Of a stretch of 64,000 nucleotides of DNA, positions 45,811 to 57,450 are shown in pieces. The notes beneath the pieces were generated by a model. The model was given only the letters and a program-made list of their open reading frames with translations. It did not search any database and was not told where the DNA came from. Each line of letters opens with the position of its first letter. Position 1 is the first letter of the stretch. The translations under genes were made by a program, and so were the position numbers. The DNA comes from Sporobolomyces roseus (taxonomy: Eukaryota > Basidiomycota > Microbotryomycetes > Sporidiobolales > Sporidiobolaceae), in NCBI GenBank assembly GCA_016617785.1, contig JADILM010000001.1, forward strand, positions 2,728,001 to 2,792,000, given 5' to 3'.

Positions 45811-48166
45811 CTACTTCCCTCTTCCCCTTCCCCTTCCCGCTCCGCCTCTGGATGAGCCACCTCGCGATGAACTTCCCCTCGATGAACTTCCCCTCGACGA
45901 TCCTCCTCGAGATGAGCCTCCACGCCCGCCGCCTCGACCACCTCTGGAGCCGCCTCTGCCTCCACTGTCTCGACCGCCCCGTTCTTCCCTTTCCTCGCCA
46001 TAACTGTTCTTGTCTCCCTTCTTTCCACTCTTCTTCTCTGATTCTTCCGCTTGCTTCTTCATCTTCTTGGTGAGTGGTCGTTCGGCTCGAAGCCCAGCAG
46101 GCATCCTCTCTCCCCTCTTCTCCGTCTCGTTGAATCGTTTGAACTGAGATTGTTTGAACGAAGCAGGTCCATTTCCACGGCGAGGTTGAGGTTTCTTTGG
46201 TCTCGGTGCCTCCTCCTCCTCCTCGTCGAGTAGATAGGCTTGAGAGAGAGGAATAGGATCGGTATCGGAATCGTCTTCGTCGTCCCATTCTTCGTCGAAT
46301 CCATTCTCTTCCTCTTCAGATTCTCCAGCCGAAGAATCAGGCGCTCTTCCTCCATCTTCCTCCATCTCTTCATCTTCGTCAAACTCTCCTTCCGAATCCT
46401 CGTCGAGCTCCTCGTCACTCGGTACGGGTAGACCGTGCTCCTTGTCGTAATCGAATTCGATATCGGAATCGATTTTGTTGTCCTCGTCAACTTCTCCATC
46501 TTCCTCTCCATCGTCCTTCGAGGTACTTCCATTGTTCTTCGCAGCCTTCTTGGCGGCGACGTTCGCTTCTTGTTGAGCACGACGTTCGGCAGCGAGCTTT
46601 CGTCGAGCAGCGTGGACCTTGGCGAGTTCCGAAGCTTCTCGATTCGTCTTGTGGACTGCACAGAAGGTCAATATGACATCAGCAAGGCAGGAATATCAGG
46701 AGCAGCACTTCAAGACGTACCCATTTCGTGGAAGAGAATCTCTCCCTCTCCAACTCCCTCCTCGATCTTGACCAATCCCATCTCCATCCTTGGTCCTAGT
46801 TCGACCAATCGCACAGCTCGCTTATCACCTCTGACACCTTTACCCCTGTTCCCTCGTCCAACGTAATCTCCCGCTAATCTGACTTTTCCCTTCTTCTCAT
46901 CCGCCTCAGAATCGGATCCAGCCGAACTTCCTCCTCCATCACTCATGTCCGACATCTCTGAATCTGAAGTGACGAACCCCATCGCCTCTTGACGAAGGAT
47001 GTAATCTGAAATGTCGGAAGCCTTCGAGAGATCGAGAATTCCCTTTGCTTTTCCTGAAGCTTTCTTCGAGGGAACCGGTCGGAACTTGACGATTTCCTTC
47101 TGTTCACCTTCAGCGTCCGATGCCTCTGACTCGCTCGTACCTCCGTTGATGTCTTCTAATCGTCGCTTGAGCGGAACTGCTTTGTTGTTGGTCGAACCAG
47201 CGATAAGTTTTCGAATAGGTTTCGAAACGCCGACAGGTCGAACGGAGATGAGGAAGTGTCGAAAGTCGATAGTGTGAGTAGTGGCGTTGTAGGATAGGAG
47301 GACGACTCGACGAGCGGAAGAAAGCGCCATCTGTTCGAACGAATGCAATTTTAGCTAGCCGCTTTTCGGTGTGAAAGAGAGCCTGTAAGGGAAACATACG
47401 GTTTGAACGTGAATAGGAGGGAACAGGTTCTGGAAGACAGTCGTCATAAGCTTGAGTTGCTTGTCTTCTCCTCCGAATCCGGACAGAATCAGCTGAAAGA
47501 GCGAAAACAAATCGAGGTCAGCAGCATCCTTCGCTTCTAGATCCCGTTCAAACTCACCAGAGGTGCCTCTGCAAACTCTCGTCCTATACTTCTCGGTCTC
47601 CTGGCCATTCTCAAGATGTCACTCGCCAGAGAATACCTCAAAATCTTGAAATTGAGAGTTGGACCCCTCGGTAAACGAATCAACCTGAGATTGACGGTGG
47701 TGGTTCCCTCGATAAGTGATCTCTCATGTTCATCGTTGATCTGCTTTGCTGTCTTCTTTGGCTTTGAGGGAGTTGAGGAAGTTGAAGGAGTGGGAAGGGA
47801 GAGGGAAGAAGGTTGAGAGAAGACCATGAGATGAGTGACACCTAGAGGACCAGACATGGATACATAATCACGAATTCGATTCGATTTACGTTCCTACAAG
47901 CGAGTAGAGAGGAGTTGAATAAGGATTTTCGAGATTCAAGATTCTAGTTGGAAGAAGTAGCGACTCACTCTCAGCCTGGTACCCGTGTTTGGTTCTAATA
48001 CTTTCCTAACATCCTTTGTCAACTGTGCTACAGAGTTTCCGACTGTCCCACTCTTGACTACGAATGATTTCGGTACTTTTGATGAAGTTGAAGTATCGGG
48101 TGCTGCATTGGGAGCTGGCTTGATGTGAGTACGGTTCTTTCTGCGTTTACTTCCTTTGCGAGGCAT
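45811..48166 (-). CDS. SSF1: ribosome biogenesis protein SSF1/Peter Pan (Brix domain)
   Basis: Five exons (48166-47969, 47893-47558, 47492-47400, 47330-46721, 46655-45811) encode 693 aa. The basic start MPRKGSKRRKNRTH is followed by PKSFVVKSGTVGNSVAQLTK, then the Brix core: YVSMSGPLGVTHLMVFSQ, NLRLIRLPRGPTLNFKI, LILSGFGG, LFPPIHVQT and FRHFLISVRPVGVSKPIRKL. The closing LVELGPRMEMGLVKIEEG is the sigma70-like motif of the family. The protein is required for 60S pre-rRNA processing in the nucleolus. The C-terminal 280 residues are an unusual extension: acidic blocks, then K-rich, then a degenerate Gly-Ser-Arg tail (GGSSRGGSSRGSSSRGSSSR), as in nucleolar GAR proteins. Start, phases and length are consistent. 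Confidence 0.93.
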
Positions 48167-48482
48167 GTTGTGCTTGTCTAGCTGACTAGTTGAGGCAAGT
48201 TGTAAGTGGTGGAAGGTTGAAAGAGAGGGAAAGTTTGTCCAAGCTTCAATCCTCATTTCGCAACACTCGCAGGGAGTAAAGAAGACCAGTAATATGTGTG
48301 GCTCTAGGGTGAGCCTCGAAGTGTGCTTCAAAGAAAGTCGAAAGTTGACGAGCTTTCGAGAAATCGTTAGAAAACCTTCGCAACTCGCTTCAATCGACTG
48401 CTTTCGTTGTGCATGACCTCGTGACCATCATTAACTCGTCCGAATAGATTATAAGTAATACAGGAATAAAGGGGAGATAGAG

Positions 48483-49201
48483 TTATACATTTTCCTTGAC
48501 TCCTTTCACAGCTCCTTTCACTTCTTGTACCGGATGAATCTCCTCTCCCTCCTGAATATCCTTGATAGTATGCGCAATAACACCTCCAGCTACACCGAGA
48601 GCAGCTCCTGACCCGATCAACCAAGGTAATCGAGCTCTCTTGAGGAAGATTGTCGTTGTCGCAAGCTGTTTAAAGCGAAAACGAGAGAATTTTGACGTTA
48701 GTTTCGACCCTCGTTGAACATAAAAACGAGAGCGGCAACTCACAGCTCCCAGTACACCACCAATGACTGAATAATCATCACACCTCTGTTGTTTGACGTT
48801 TGATTTCACTTTCATAGCCTTCGCTTTCACTTCCAAATCTCCCATTCCCGACATACCTGTTTGCTCAGCGTTCGTTAGCGCAGCTCAAATGGCATCAATT
48901 CTGAATCTCTGGCTTACGGTACGCTCCGAGTCCCACGCCTATCGCTGGACCAAGAGTGAAAGTCGATACGGCAACTGATCGGAGAAAGTGTGAGACTGTG
49001 AATCGCTTCCGATATAAAGAATTGATGAGGAGGAGAGGTGGTGCAATGATCGAGACGGTTTGAATGCCTGTTTAGCAATGTGATCAGCTTCCTACAACTG
49101 CACTCCTTCGATTAAAGGAGTAACTTACCTTTGAGTGCCGAGTGGGTTAGAACAGCCGAGTACTCCTCAGGATGAGGTTCTGTAATTCGTGTGGCAGCCA
49201 T
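48483..49201 (-). CDS. small membrane protein, hypothetical
   Basis: Four exons (49201-49129, 49067-48918, 48856-48744, 48665-48483) encode 172 aa. The start is MAATRITEPHPEEYSAVLTH. Hydrophobic stretches are VSIIAPPLLLINSLY, FTLGPAIGVGLGAY, YSVIGGVLGALATTTIFL and LPWLIGSGAALGVAGGVIAH. Glycine-rich helices of this kind are common in small mitochondrial inner-membrane or peroxisomal proteins; no targeting sequence is evident. The family is not recognised. The four exons join in correct phase, which supports a real gene. It sits between SSF1 and the GAF-domain pair, all on the minus strand. Confidence 0.72.
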
Positions 49202-49521
49202 AGTTGATCTCGAAGCGGAAGCGGAAAGTGCAGAGTGAGAGGTAGAAAGGATACTACTGGCATCTGCAAATTTCCAACCTCGTCATTTCTCAAATTTCGC
49301 AAAACTGCTCTAGTCCAAAAGTTCGAATTCGAGTCTCGAATGCAATGCAGACTGAAAGAATAAGGATAGGGTATCTCATGGATGTTCAAGATTATAAGCC
49401 GGAAAATGAAGTAAACTAAGAAAACACTCTCTCCTTCGCAAGGATCGTCCCTCTTCTCGTCCACCCCTCCACTTTCGACGTCCCGGCCCTGTAATCACTG
49501 AGCTCAGCAACAGTTCCACCT

Positions 49522-52197
49522 CTACCGACATCCCTCTTCCCGCCACAACAAGATCTTCTCGACTCCCTTCGTAACTTTTTCGAAAATTTCCATTTCCTCT
49601 TCTCCCCAAGTCCTACCCTCCTCTTCCGCATATCCAGCGATGACCCATCCTTTTGAGAGGCTCTCGATCTCCGTCACAGGTAGAAGCATTCCTGAATCGA
49701 AAGGTTCCGCCGAAGAAGCGGCTCGATAGAGTAGTCCTCCTTCGGGTGCTCGTAACGCACGGAGATGGAGGAGAGGATCAAAGTTGGCTGAATGAGGGGT
49801 ACCATCAGGAGAAGGAGGGAGACCGTGAGATGAGATGAGGGAGAGACGAGGAGAAGGACCGAGGAAGGCAGGACGAGGGGGGAGTTGGTCGAGTTCAACG
49901 AGGTAGACCAATCGAAGGTTGAGAGATTTGGCGAGTGAAGCGCAAGCTAGGTCGAGAAGCTTCTGGGGAGGATGCGAGTGGAAGAGGGAAGGGACAGAAT
50001 CGGTTTCGTCGGGTTGCAGAGGAGTCGATTTCGTGAGAGGATTCGATGCGATGGGTTGAATGATAGGCTCGTTCATGGCATTCGCGTCGAAAGACACCTT
50101 CTTGACGTGGCCTTTACCGCTACGAGTTCGTTGAGGTGAAGGAGGAGCACTACCGCGAGAGTCGAGTCGAGTCGAGCGGAAAGTGGGAATAGAACCGGAT
50201 TGGAAAGTTGCGGCAGAGGTCGCTGATGTTCGCCGAGAGGAGAGTGCTTCGAGAGACATAGCCCTCTGTAGGATGAAGTGTTCGATTTCGACCGTGATCT
50301 CGCTTGCGATGGAACGTCTGCTCATGACAGCTTGTCAACTTTGAACTCTCGCCTGAATCGAATCATATCTGAAAGGGACGTACAACTTTGCTCGTTCTGC
50401 TGTACCGAAAGACCCAACCTTTCGCGGTAGCTCTTCGACAATGGACAGGACACCGATTGCTATTCGAGCTCCTCCTGCTTCTTCCTCGAATTGAGCGACT
50501 GACAGAGTCGAATCTGCAGTACCGAGCGAAAGTGACGATGGAGCAAAGATCGGCATACCTGTGGGTATAGGGAGCCGGAGCTCTGTCAGCAATCGAAAAC
50601 AGCTCAAAGGGTACGCGAGACGTACCAGCATAGAATCGAATATTTCGTTCCTCGACATCTCGATTGCCTCTGAATCTCCAGTCTCGCTCGACATCATAAG
50701 CGACGAGCCCTTTCGATCCATTCAGTATCGTGTGAGCATCGAGGGCCAGCTCGAGTTCGACTTGCTTCGAAGGGTGGAATGACCCTGCACTGGCTAGCAC
50801 ATCCAGGTAGGCGGTGGCAGGGGACGTCGGGAAGAGGGTAATGTACGATGATCTTCCTACTGAGGTGGGCGATCTGGACCTTGACTCATTCGAAGCAAGA
50901 CGTCCAAGGAGAGCTTGCAAAGAGGCGTGGTTTCGGATTGACCTTGGAAAGGGAGAGGAGGAGGAAGAGGGAAAATGTGAGGATTGAAGCGTAGAGTACG
51001 TCGTTGAAGCGGAAGTCGAAGCGCTAGATAAGCCTCTTGATCGGAACGACGATGAATGCGTTCGATTGGAGTGAACAGCAGAGCTCTGTGGGCTGCTTGG
51101 CGAGGAGAGTATGCCGAAGGACGGACTCGAGGTTGGATTTGGTATTGTAGGAGAGTACGATGCGAGTTGAGAGGAGAGCAGGGTGTCGTCTGCAGGAAGG
51201 AATTTGCCGAGCAGATCGAGCGAAGCGATTAAGCGCTCACGAATCGGGGACAGTCGTGAAAGATGTAATGGCGCTGGGAAGTGGGATAGATCGTAAGGCG
51301 AGAGCGATGTGAGAGGACGGGGGCGTTTTGATACGGGAGCCGAAGGGAAGATCTGCGAATGAGCTGAAGTTTGAAGCGGAGGAAGTGGCGGTTCCTCAAC
51401 GTCGAGCCGGCCCTGTTACATTCTCCAGCTCGAATTAGGTCTCTTCTTAAGGGTGATTGGAGTGAAAGCCCCAGACGTACAGCGGCATAGAGCGTCTCGT
51501 ATGCTTTCCAAGAACGAGGGATTCCGTCCGAAATAGTACCCGGTTCTACTTTCCTTTGCGCACTCTTCTTCAAATCCAGCACTTCTTGCCTAGGTTGTGT
51601 CAGACGTGCTGGCACGACGACCTCATGTTCTTCTTTCCTACTCCTCAGCGTGAGTGCCCTTATCCTTTTCAACAAAGTTGGCATCTTCTCCCTCGGTTCC
51701 TCCCAATCTGCCGGTACTGATGGCGGATACGACATCGAAGCGAAGGCGACGGAAGTGGCATTGAAGCGAGGCGGAGGAGGTGTCGTGAGGAGGAGGTGTT
51801 GAATCTCGAGAGGAATTGGCGGTTCGTTGTCGATCTTCGGACCTCTTGCGAGTCGAGAAGAGCCGCGCAGTCCAGCTTTCACGTCGAGAGCTGAAGGTAG
51901 AGGAGAGTCTGCTAATCCAGGCGGTAATTGATAGGGTCTCGCAGGAGGAGCGATAATTTGAGCCGAAGTGGTGGAACAAGTCGAGTGATGCGAGAGGGAA
52001 CTCGTTCGTCGTTCGAGGGGTGGCTTCGAGTATGGGAAGGGAATAGGTAAAGGGTTCAGTGAAGGTATCTCGAGGCGGAGGGAGGGAGTGCGTCCGAAGA
52101 TGAAAGGTGATTCGGGATTGGGTCCATCTCTACTCCTCGAATCGACTGTTCCAGTAGGGGAGATTGGTCGAACATGATTGAAGTATCCATTGTCCAT
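49522..52197 (-). CDS. GAF-domain protein, tandem paralogue 1
   Basis: Four exons (52197-51481, 51412-50626, 50558-50384, 50320-49522) encode 825 aa. Exon 1 (717 nt) is Pro/Ser-rich and ends with the conserved SWKAYETLYAA box; exon 2 starts with VEEPPLPP. The middle has a GAF-like unit: ASLDLLGKFLPA, LDAHTILNGSKGLVAYDVER, RFYAGMPIFAPSSL, ARIAIGVLSIVEELPRKVG. The C-terminus has the second GAF-like unit: KLLDLACASLAKSLNLRLVY, FDPLLHLRALRAPEGGLLYR, GWVIAGYAEEE. The gene matches its neighbour at 52.7-55.4 kb in architecture and first-exon length, indicating tandem duplication. Here the first GAF unit is interrupted by a long Ser-rich insertion and is weaker. No kinase or cyclase domain is attached, so it is a probable sensor or scaffold. 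Confidence 0.8.
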
Positions 52198-52717
52198 CCC
52201 TCTCTAACCTTCTACGACCAATAAAGTGCGAGAGTACAGAAGTTGAAACGGTTTCTCTTGACTTCTTCTTAAACGATCCAGCTGCTCTGTTCTTGTTGTT
52301 CCTGACGCGAGTCGAGTCGGTAGATCTGAGAGTCGCTCGTCCAAGGTGTCGATGAGTTTCAGAGAGACCCTCAAGATGAGATGAGATGATGAGGTGTAAT
52401 TTCGAGCAGACGAACGCTGTGAAGGAATGCGCAGGAGAATTGACAAGATGATTCGCTCCTCATGGAATCTGGCGTGCCTGAAAGCAGTTAGAGTGCAGTT
52501 GGAGCCAGAAGAAGGACAAGGAGAAGATCCGCTCCGACAAATTCTTCTTGCAACGTGAAATTCGAACCTTCGCGCTGCGGCAAGTTCGAAAGATCTCAGC
52601 GACAACTTTGATGGACACGGACGGAGAACCAACGAAGGAGACGATCGTTGAGAATGTCAAGAGACCCAAGACAACGAATGATATGAAGATTCCAATTATG
52701 AAATGCGAAAAACAAGA
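52198..52717. other. intergenic region between GAF paralogues
   Basis: 520 bp with no recognised feature; it must hold the promoter of the 52.2-kb gene. Confidence 0.5.
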
Positions 52718-55360
52718 TTAATCGAAACGACCTCTAAATGACCCCGTAGACGACGCTGAAGCAGCCGATGATGATCTCGCCATCAGCATCGACCCGACTT
52801 GATCACTCCGACCCAACTTGGCTACGCCCGCTTCCAACTGCTCTGCGAATTTGACCATGTAAGATAGATCTCGTTGAACAAATTCCCTTTCGCTTTGTTG
52901 AGTGTATCCACAGAGGACGTATCCGACTCTTCGTACCTCGAGGATTGGAATGAGGATACCAGAGGCGTAGGACCCTGATCCATTCGGGATGAATCGAGGA
53001 TTCTTGTAGATGAGGCCTCCTTCGGGAGCGCGAAGAGCTCGGAGGTGAAGATTTGGGTCGAAGGAAGGAGCGGGTGATGGGAGACCTCGAGCAGAGAGGA
53101 TGCGAAGAGAGGGACCGTCAGGGGAAGTGCTGGCGAGATCGAGAGCTGCAAGGTAGCAGAGTTCGAGCGATAAAGCTTTCGCCAGCATTTTGGTCGCGGT
53201 ATCGAACATCTTCTGAAGCTCCCTTGGTACGAGAGAGACGGGATCTTCGGTCGTGATTGCGAAGGCGAGAGCAGTAGCTGGTCGTTGAGCGTAAGAGGGG
53301 CGAGCGACGGAGGAAGCGACAGAAGAAGCGATCGTCGAGGAAGTGCTGGCGTCGGAGACCTGGCGAGAGTGAACGGGTTCAAAGTGACGGACAGATTGAG
53401 GTGGAGAAGCCGGGAAGGGGGAAGGAGGTGTATGAACGGGTGCGGTTCTCGGTCGAGCGGGAAGAGAAGTGGTTGAAGCGTTGGCGGCAGCAGGGAGTCC
53501 AGCAGATGAGGGAGGGGTCAGAAGAGGAACTTCTGATGTCGGTGTTTGTCGATTGCCAATCTTGGGGAGATCCGGTAACGAAGAGTTTGGCAGAGTTCCA
53601 TGTAGTCGAGCTAATTTGATCGCCATTCGTTGAGAAGCCCATTGCTCGATTGCGTTTGACGCTTGCGTTCCGAGATCTCGTCTAGTGGAGAAATGAGATA
53701 TTAGCTCATGCTACGCTCGAAGTCACGATCGAGGAGAAATTTTGCACGTACAGAACCCGACGATGCGCTTCGCTGAATTCTTCTCGCGGCTTGTCATCAG
53801 CAACGCAGAGGGTTCCGATGGCAACAGAGGGCGCCGAGGAGTGACCAGCAGTGCGAGCAAAGAGTGGTACACCAGCGTAGAATCGAGCTCCCAGAGCAGT
53901 TGAGGGCAGATTGTTGGCGAATCTAGAATCGAAATCGACGATATCAATTCTCTTTCAGTCTTGTCGACAGCTCAGAGAGTACTCACCTCCAGTCTTCTTG
54001 TGTGTTGAGCACGACCATGCCTTTCTCATCTCCGAGAATCGCATGCGAACAGAAAGTAACGTCTCGAGGCAGTTTGTCGACTCCTTCGGGGAGTCCTCCA
54101 GCTGCGAGGAAGAGTTGTTGCTCGTCGTCCAAGACCGTCAAGAGGCCAACTTTGGCACCGAATATATCGCGACAGCGAGAAACGATGGACCGAAAGATGG
54201 GAGAGTTCTCGAGCGAATCAGGAACTTCGACTCCATCGTCAATCACTGAAGCGGGGATGGTGTCGAGCGAGTTTGCGATCGAGGTCCGTCGAGGTCCAGG
54301 GTTCGAGGTGAGAGGGAGTGAAGCGGTAGATGCATTCGAGATCGAGGGAGTCGAGCTCGATGTCAAATTAGCCTCGTGAAGAGTAGGGGATTGTGGATTT
54401 GCGAGACCTGCTCTTGCACGAGTGCCGAAGAGATCCAATCGATTGACGACGTTCTGACGTGCGACTTCATTCATCGGTCGAGGAGCAAGGTAAACTCGCT
54501 GTTCGTATGGCGTGGGTTCGGGTTCGTCGAATTCTTGACGAGCAGGTGGTAGAGGTGGATCGTCGATATCGATTTGTTGCTATCGGAGTCAAGACGAGAT
54601 TAGCTCAAAGAACCCGACTCGTCAAACGGAAAGCTGAACTTACAGCAGCGTAAGCTTTCCCGTAATCTTCCCAAGTCTTCGGTAACTCTTCTTTCGGCGT
54701 CCTCGAGTTCAGCTTCCTCTTCACGTATTGTAGCACTCTTCGACCTTGCTGTTTCGCCGACTCCATCGCACTCGTTCTAGACTTTTCCTCCCTCAATCTC
54801 GGCTCATTCACTCGTTCTCGCTCTGCTACCTTTGCCTTCTCCCCTAATCCAAACGCTGCCAACGCTTTTCGAAATGAATTCTTCGAAGTTCGCGAGTTTT
54901 GCGAAATGTTGCCGTACGAGTCCGAGTTGCGATGCTTGGTCGAATTTGACGTTTGCGCAGTTGATCGAGGCGAGGAAGGGACAGGAGGGGGAAAGACGGT
55001 GTCAGAAGTCTGACTGTACTTTTGATTCGAGGAACTGCGAAAGGAGAAAGGATCTTGTTGAGGTATTGAAGAAGGTACAGTCGAAGTCGAGCGATGAGAA
55101 TCGATAGAAGTTCGAATCGAAGTGGATTGCTGAGCGGTATACATCGAATCGGGGTTCGAGGGAGCGGTTATTGAGGATGTCCCCGGTCGAGAAGAGTCGG
55201 AAGAAGTCCGCATGGGAAGGGTTGAATGAGACTGCGAGAAGGATGTGGATTTGGCGGGAGGTGAACGATAGCCTCGTCGAGAATTAGGAGCTACGAAGTC
55301 TGCGGGAGGGGTTGTGGGAGTCGAGAGAGGAGGAGGAAGAGCGAAGGAAGAACCGGACAT
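52718..55360 (-). CDS. GAF-domain protein, tandem paralogue 2
   Basis: Four exons (55360-54644, 54579-53987, 53922-53752, 53681-52718) encode 814 aa. Exon 1 is 717 nt, as in the neighbouring paralogue. It has FVAPNSRRGYRSPPAKS, shared with the 21.4-kb gene, and ends with LPKTWEDYGKAYAA. The first GAF domain is well formed (about residues 330-480): IFRSIVSRCRDIFGAKVGLL, QQLFLAAGGLPEGVDKLPRD, TFCSHAILG, RFYAGVPLFARTAG, AIGTLCVADDKPREEFSEAH, as in GAF domains of sensor kinases. The second GAF-like unit has KMFDTATKMLAKALSLELCY, FDPNLHLRALRAPEGGLIYK and VGYVLCGYTQQ. There is no C-terminal effector domain. The likely role is small-molecule or redox sensing; the ligand is unknown. Confidence 0.84.
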
Positions 55361-57450
55361 GAACTAGAGGAAAGGCGAGAAGGAGACTAGCGAGGACTTG
55401 AAGTCGATAATGGACGAAATGAGTGGGGCTCAGTGGTCCACCGCCTACGATCTTGTTTGACCTTGCTGTCGGGGAGAGTGAGTGATGGTCGGGAAAAGGA
55501 TAAGCGAAAAAAAAAGGACTCGAAGAAGGCGATCAGGGGTGGTCTCGAGTCGAAGGGTTTCATGCATAATTGAAAGCGGAGCAACACGCCGTTGTTCGAT
55601 CAGAGTGAAACGAAATTGCGAGACATTGCCTCCTCTCCGAATAACTCTTGTGTGATAGACTGATGGCATTGAACGAGCGAGTCTGAACGTCGAAAGTCGA
55701 GCACTGTTTTGAAGGAAGGTCTAGAGTCAGTAAGGGAAGTATGGAGCAAGGGGTTCAAAAGAAGTGAAAAGGGCCACCCACAGAGAGCGGCGCTTTGCGA
55801 GGAGCGATGCTTGGGAGAGTCGGGGTTTGTACCGTTCGGGAGGCGTCGGGAACTGAAGAAGCTCGTCGATGTTGAGAAGAGTCGTTGAGATCGCACAGCG
55901 AAAAACGGCGACGAACAGAAGCTGGGCTGAACAGAAAGGATCAAGAGCGAGTTGTGGCAAGGAGGAGAAGAGCAGTTCTGGACATTGAAGAGGAAGCGTA
56001 TCCAAGATCCCATGGAAGGTTCTGTTCGTTGAGTCTCGTTTCGGTTTGAGAAACAAAAGAGAGCTCAAATCGGCCGTTGAGTGACGGTTTCGAGAGCTCG
56101 ATGACTGCGCTCCACGGCGGGAACGAGTGTGAGATTGACGGTACCAACCGTGCAGTCGCTGATCAAGTGTAGAGGAGAGAGAGTCCTCAGTGAGGCCAAT
56201 GAAAAGTAAGCTTGGTTACTCGACGCTCCCGAGACGCCGCTCGCCGACCGAAGTGCCCGAACGCGCTCCTGGCGCAGACCCGATATGAGAGTCGTCGACA
56301 GATATGAGACTAGGTGCTGGTGAAAAGTGAGTAGTCGAATAATCGAGATTGAGAAGACCAACCCAACGAAGAGACTATTCGACGGAGAGAGTTGCAAAGC
56401 GCGGCTTGATCGGCGCTCCTCGAAGTCGATCCTCCTCGATAATGCTGGTAAGATCTATGCGCGAGACCTATTCAGCTTGATACTCGAGTAACAACTGAAA
56501 AGAAATGAAAAATCGACAAACTCACGTCTTGTAGCTCGCTTCTTGACCAATCTGATCCACTTGACGGTCATATTGGTGCTCTTGACATAGATCTTGACGC
56601 TTTCCCCCTACCACGCTTCGAGAATAGTCATCGTTGAGAGCGAAACTATTTCCACCTCGCGAGATTCGACCATTCGACTTCTGCTCGTTCCCGCCATACC
56701 CCAATCTCGAGCTACCTGCAGCAATCTAATTTCTTCTTATCCGCCGTCGTACAGAGTACGAGAACGTACATGTCGAAAGAATTGAAGAGTTGAGTTATTC
56801 TGATTGTTCTGACCATTATTACGCTATATACCGACACCGGGAAGCAACGTTCTGCAGCACAATCCAGGAAGTGGTCCGTTTGGATCCCTGTGTACCTACT
56901 TTCGAATCCTCGGATCTCTGTGCGGTTGTGGAAGAGCGTTGAAAGGGAGGAGCGAAGTTCGAACCTGTCGTCCACAACGGCTTTGAGGACTACTGGGATG
57001 CCTTGAGCATGTCGAGGTCATCAAATGAGAGTCGGTCGAGTCGTGTCAAGCGAAGCGGTGGGGTGAAAGAAGAGAAACGAGGAATATTCTTTGTTCTTCT
57101 TCGCAAGGTCGTCGCTCCCCAAGTCGTTCCCTTCCCGCTCCGCCGTGAACTCCTTCCCATTCAAGAAATGAAGACTACAATTCAACCCCAGCTTTACCGC
57201 GATCCCTCGCAAATTCGAAATTAACCTCTCCGCCGTCGCTTGAGATCGACGAAAAAGTCGAAGATCAACTGGAGGTCTGCAGAAGTTTTTTTCCTGCCCA
57301 TTACTGAAACGAGCTCTCTATTCACTCCTTCTCTCTCTTCTGTCTTCACCTCTATCTACCTTATTCGCTCCGACTTCAACCTTTCCCACTCCTTTTCCAG
57401 CCTCTCTCCCCTTCTTCCCCTTCAACCCTTTATCCCCACCTCGAATTCCG
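55361..57450. other. long intergenic region
   Basis: 2.1 kb between divergent genes. The part near 57.3-57.45 kb is the C/T-rich leader of the transporter. Several 60-140 codon frames (for example 55600-56013 and 56065-56397, both -) have no motif and are not called. Confidence 0.45.

Noticed and set aside
45282..46028. 248-codon minus frame overlapping SSF1 and the membrane protein
   Set aside because: Its first half is a shadow of the SSF1 Gly/Arg tail in another frame. Only the end may be used by the membrane-protein N-terminus.
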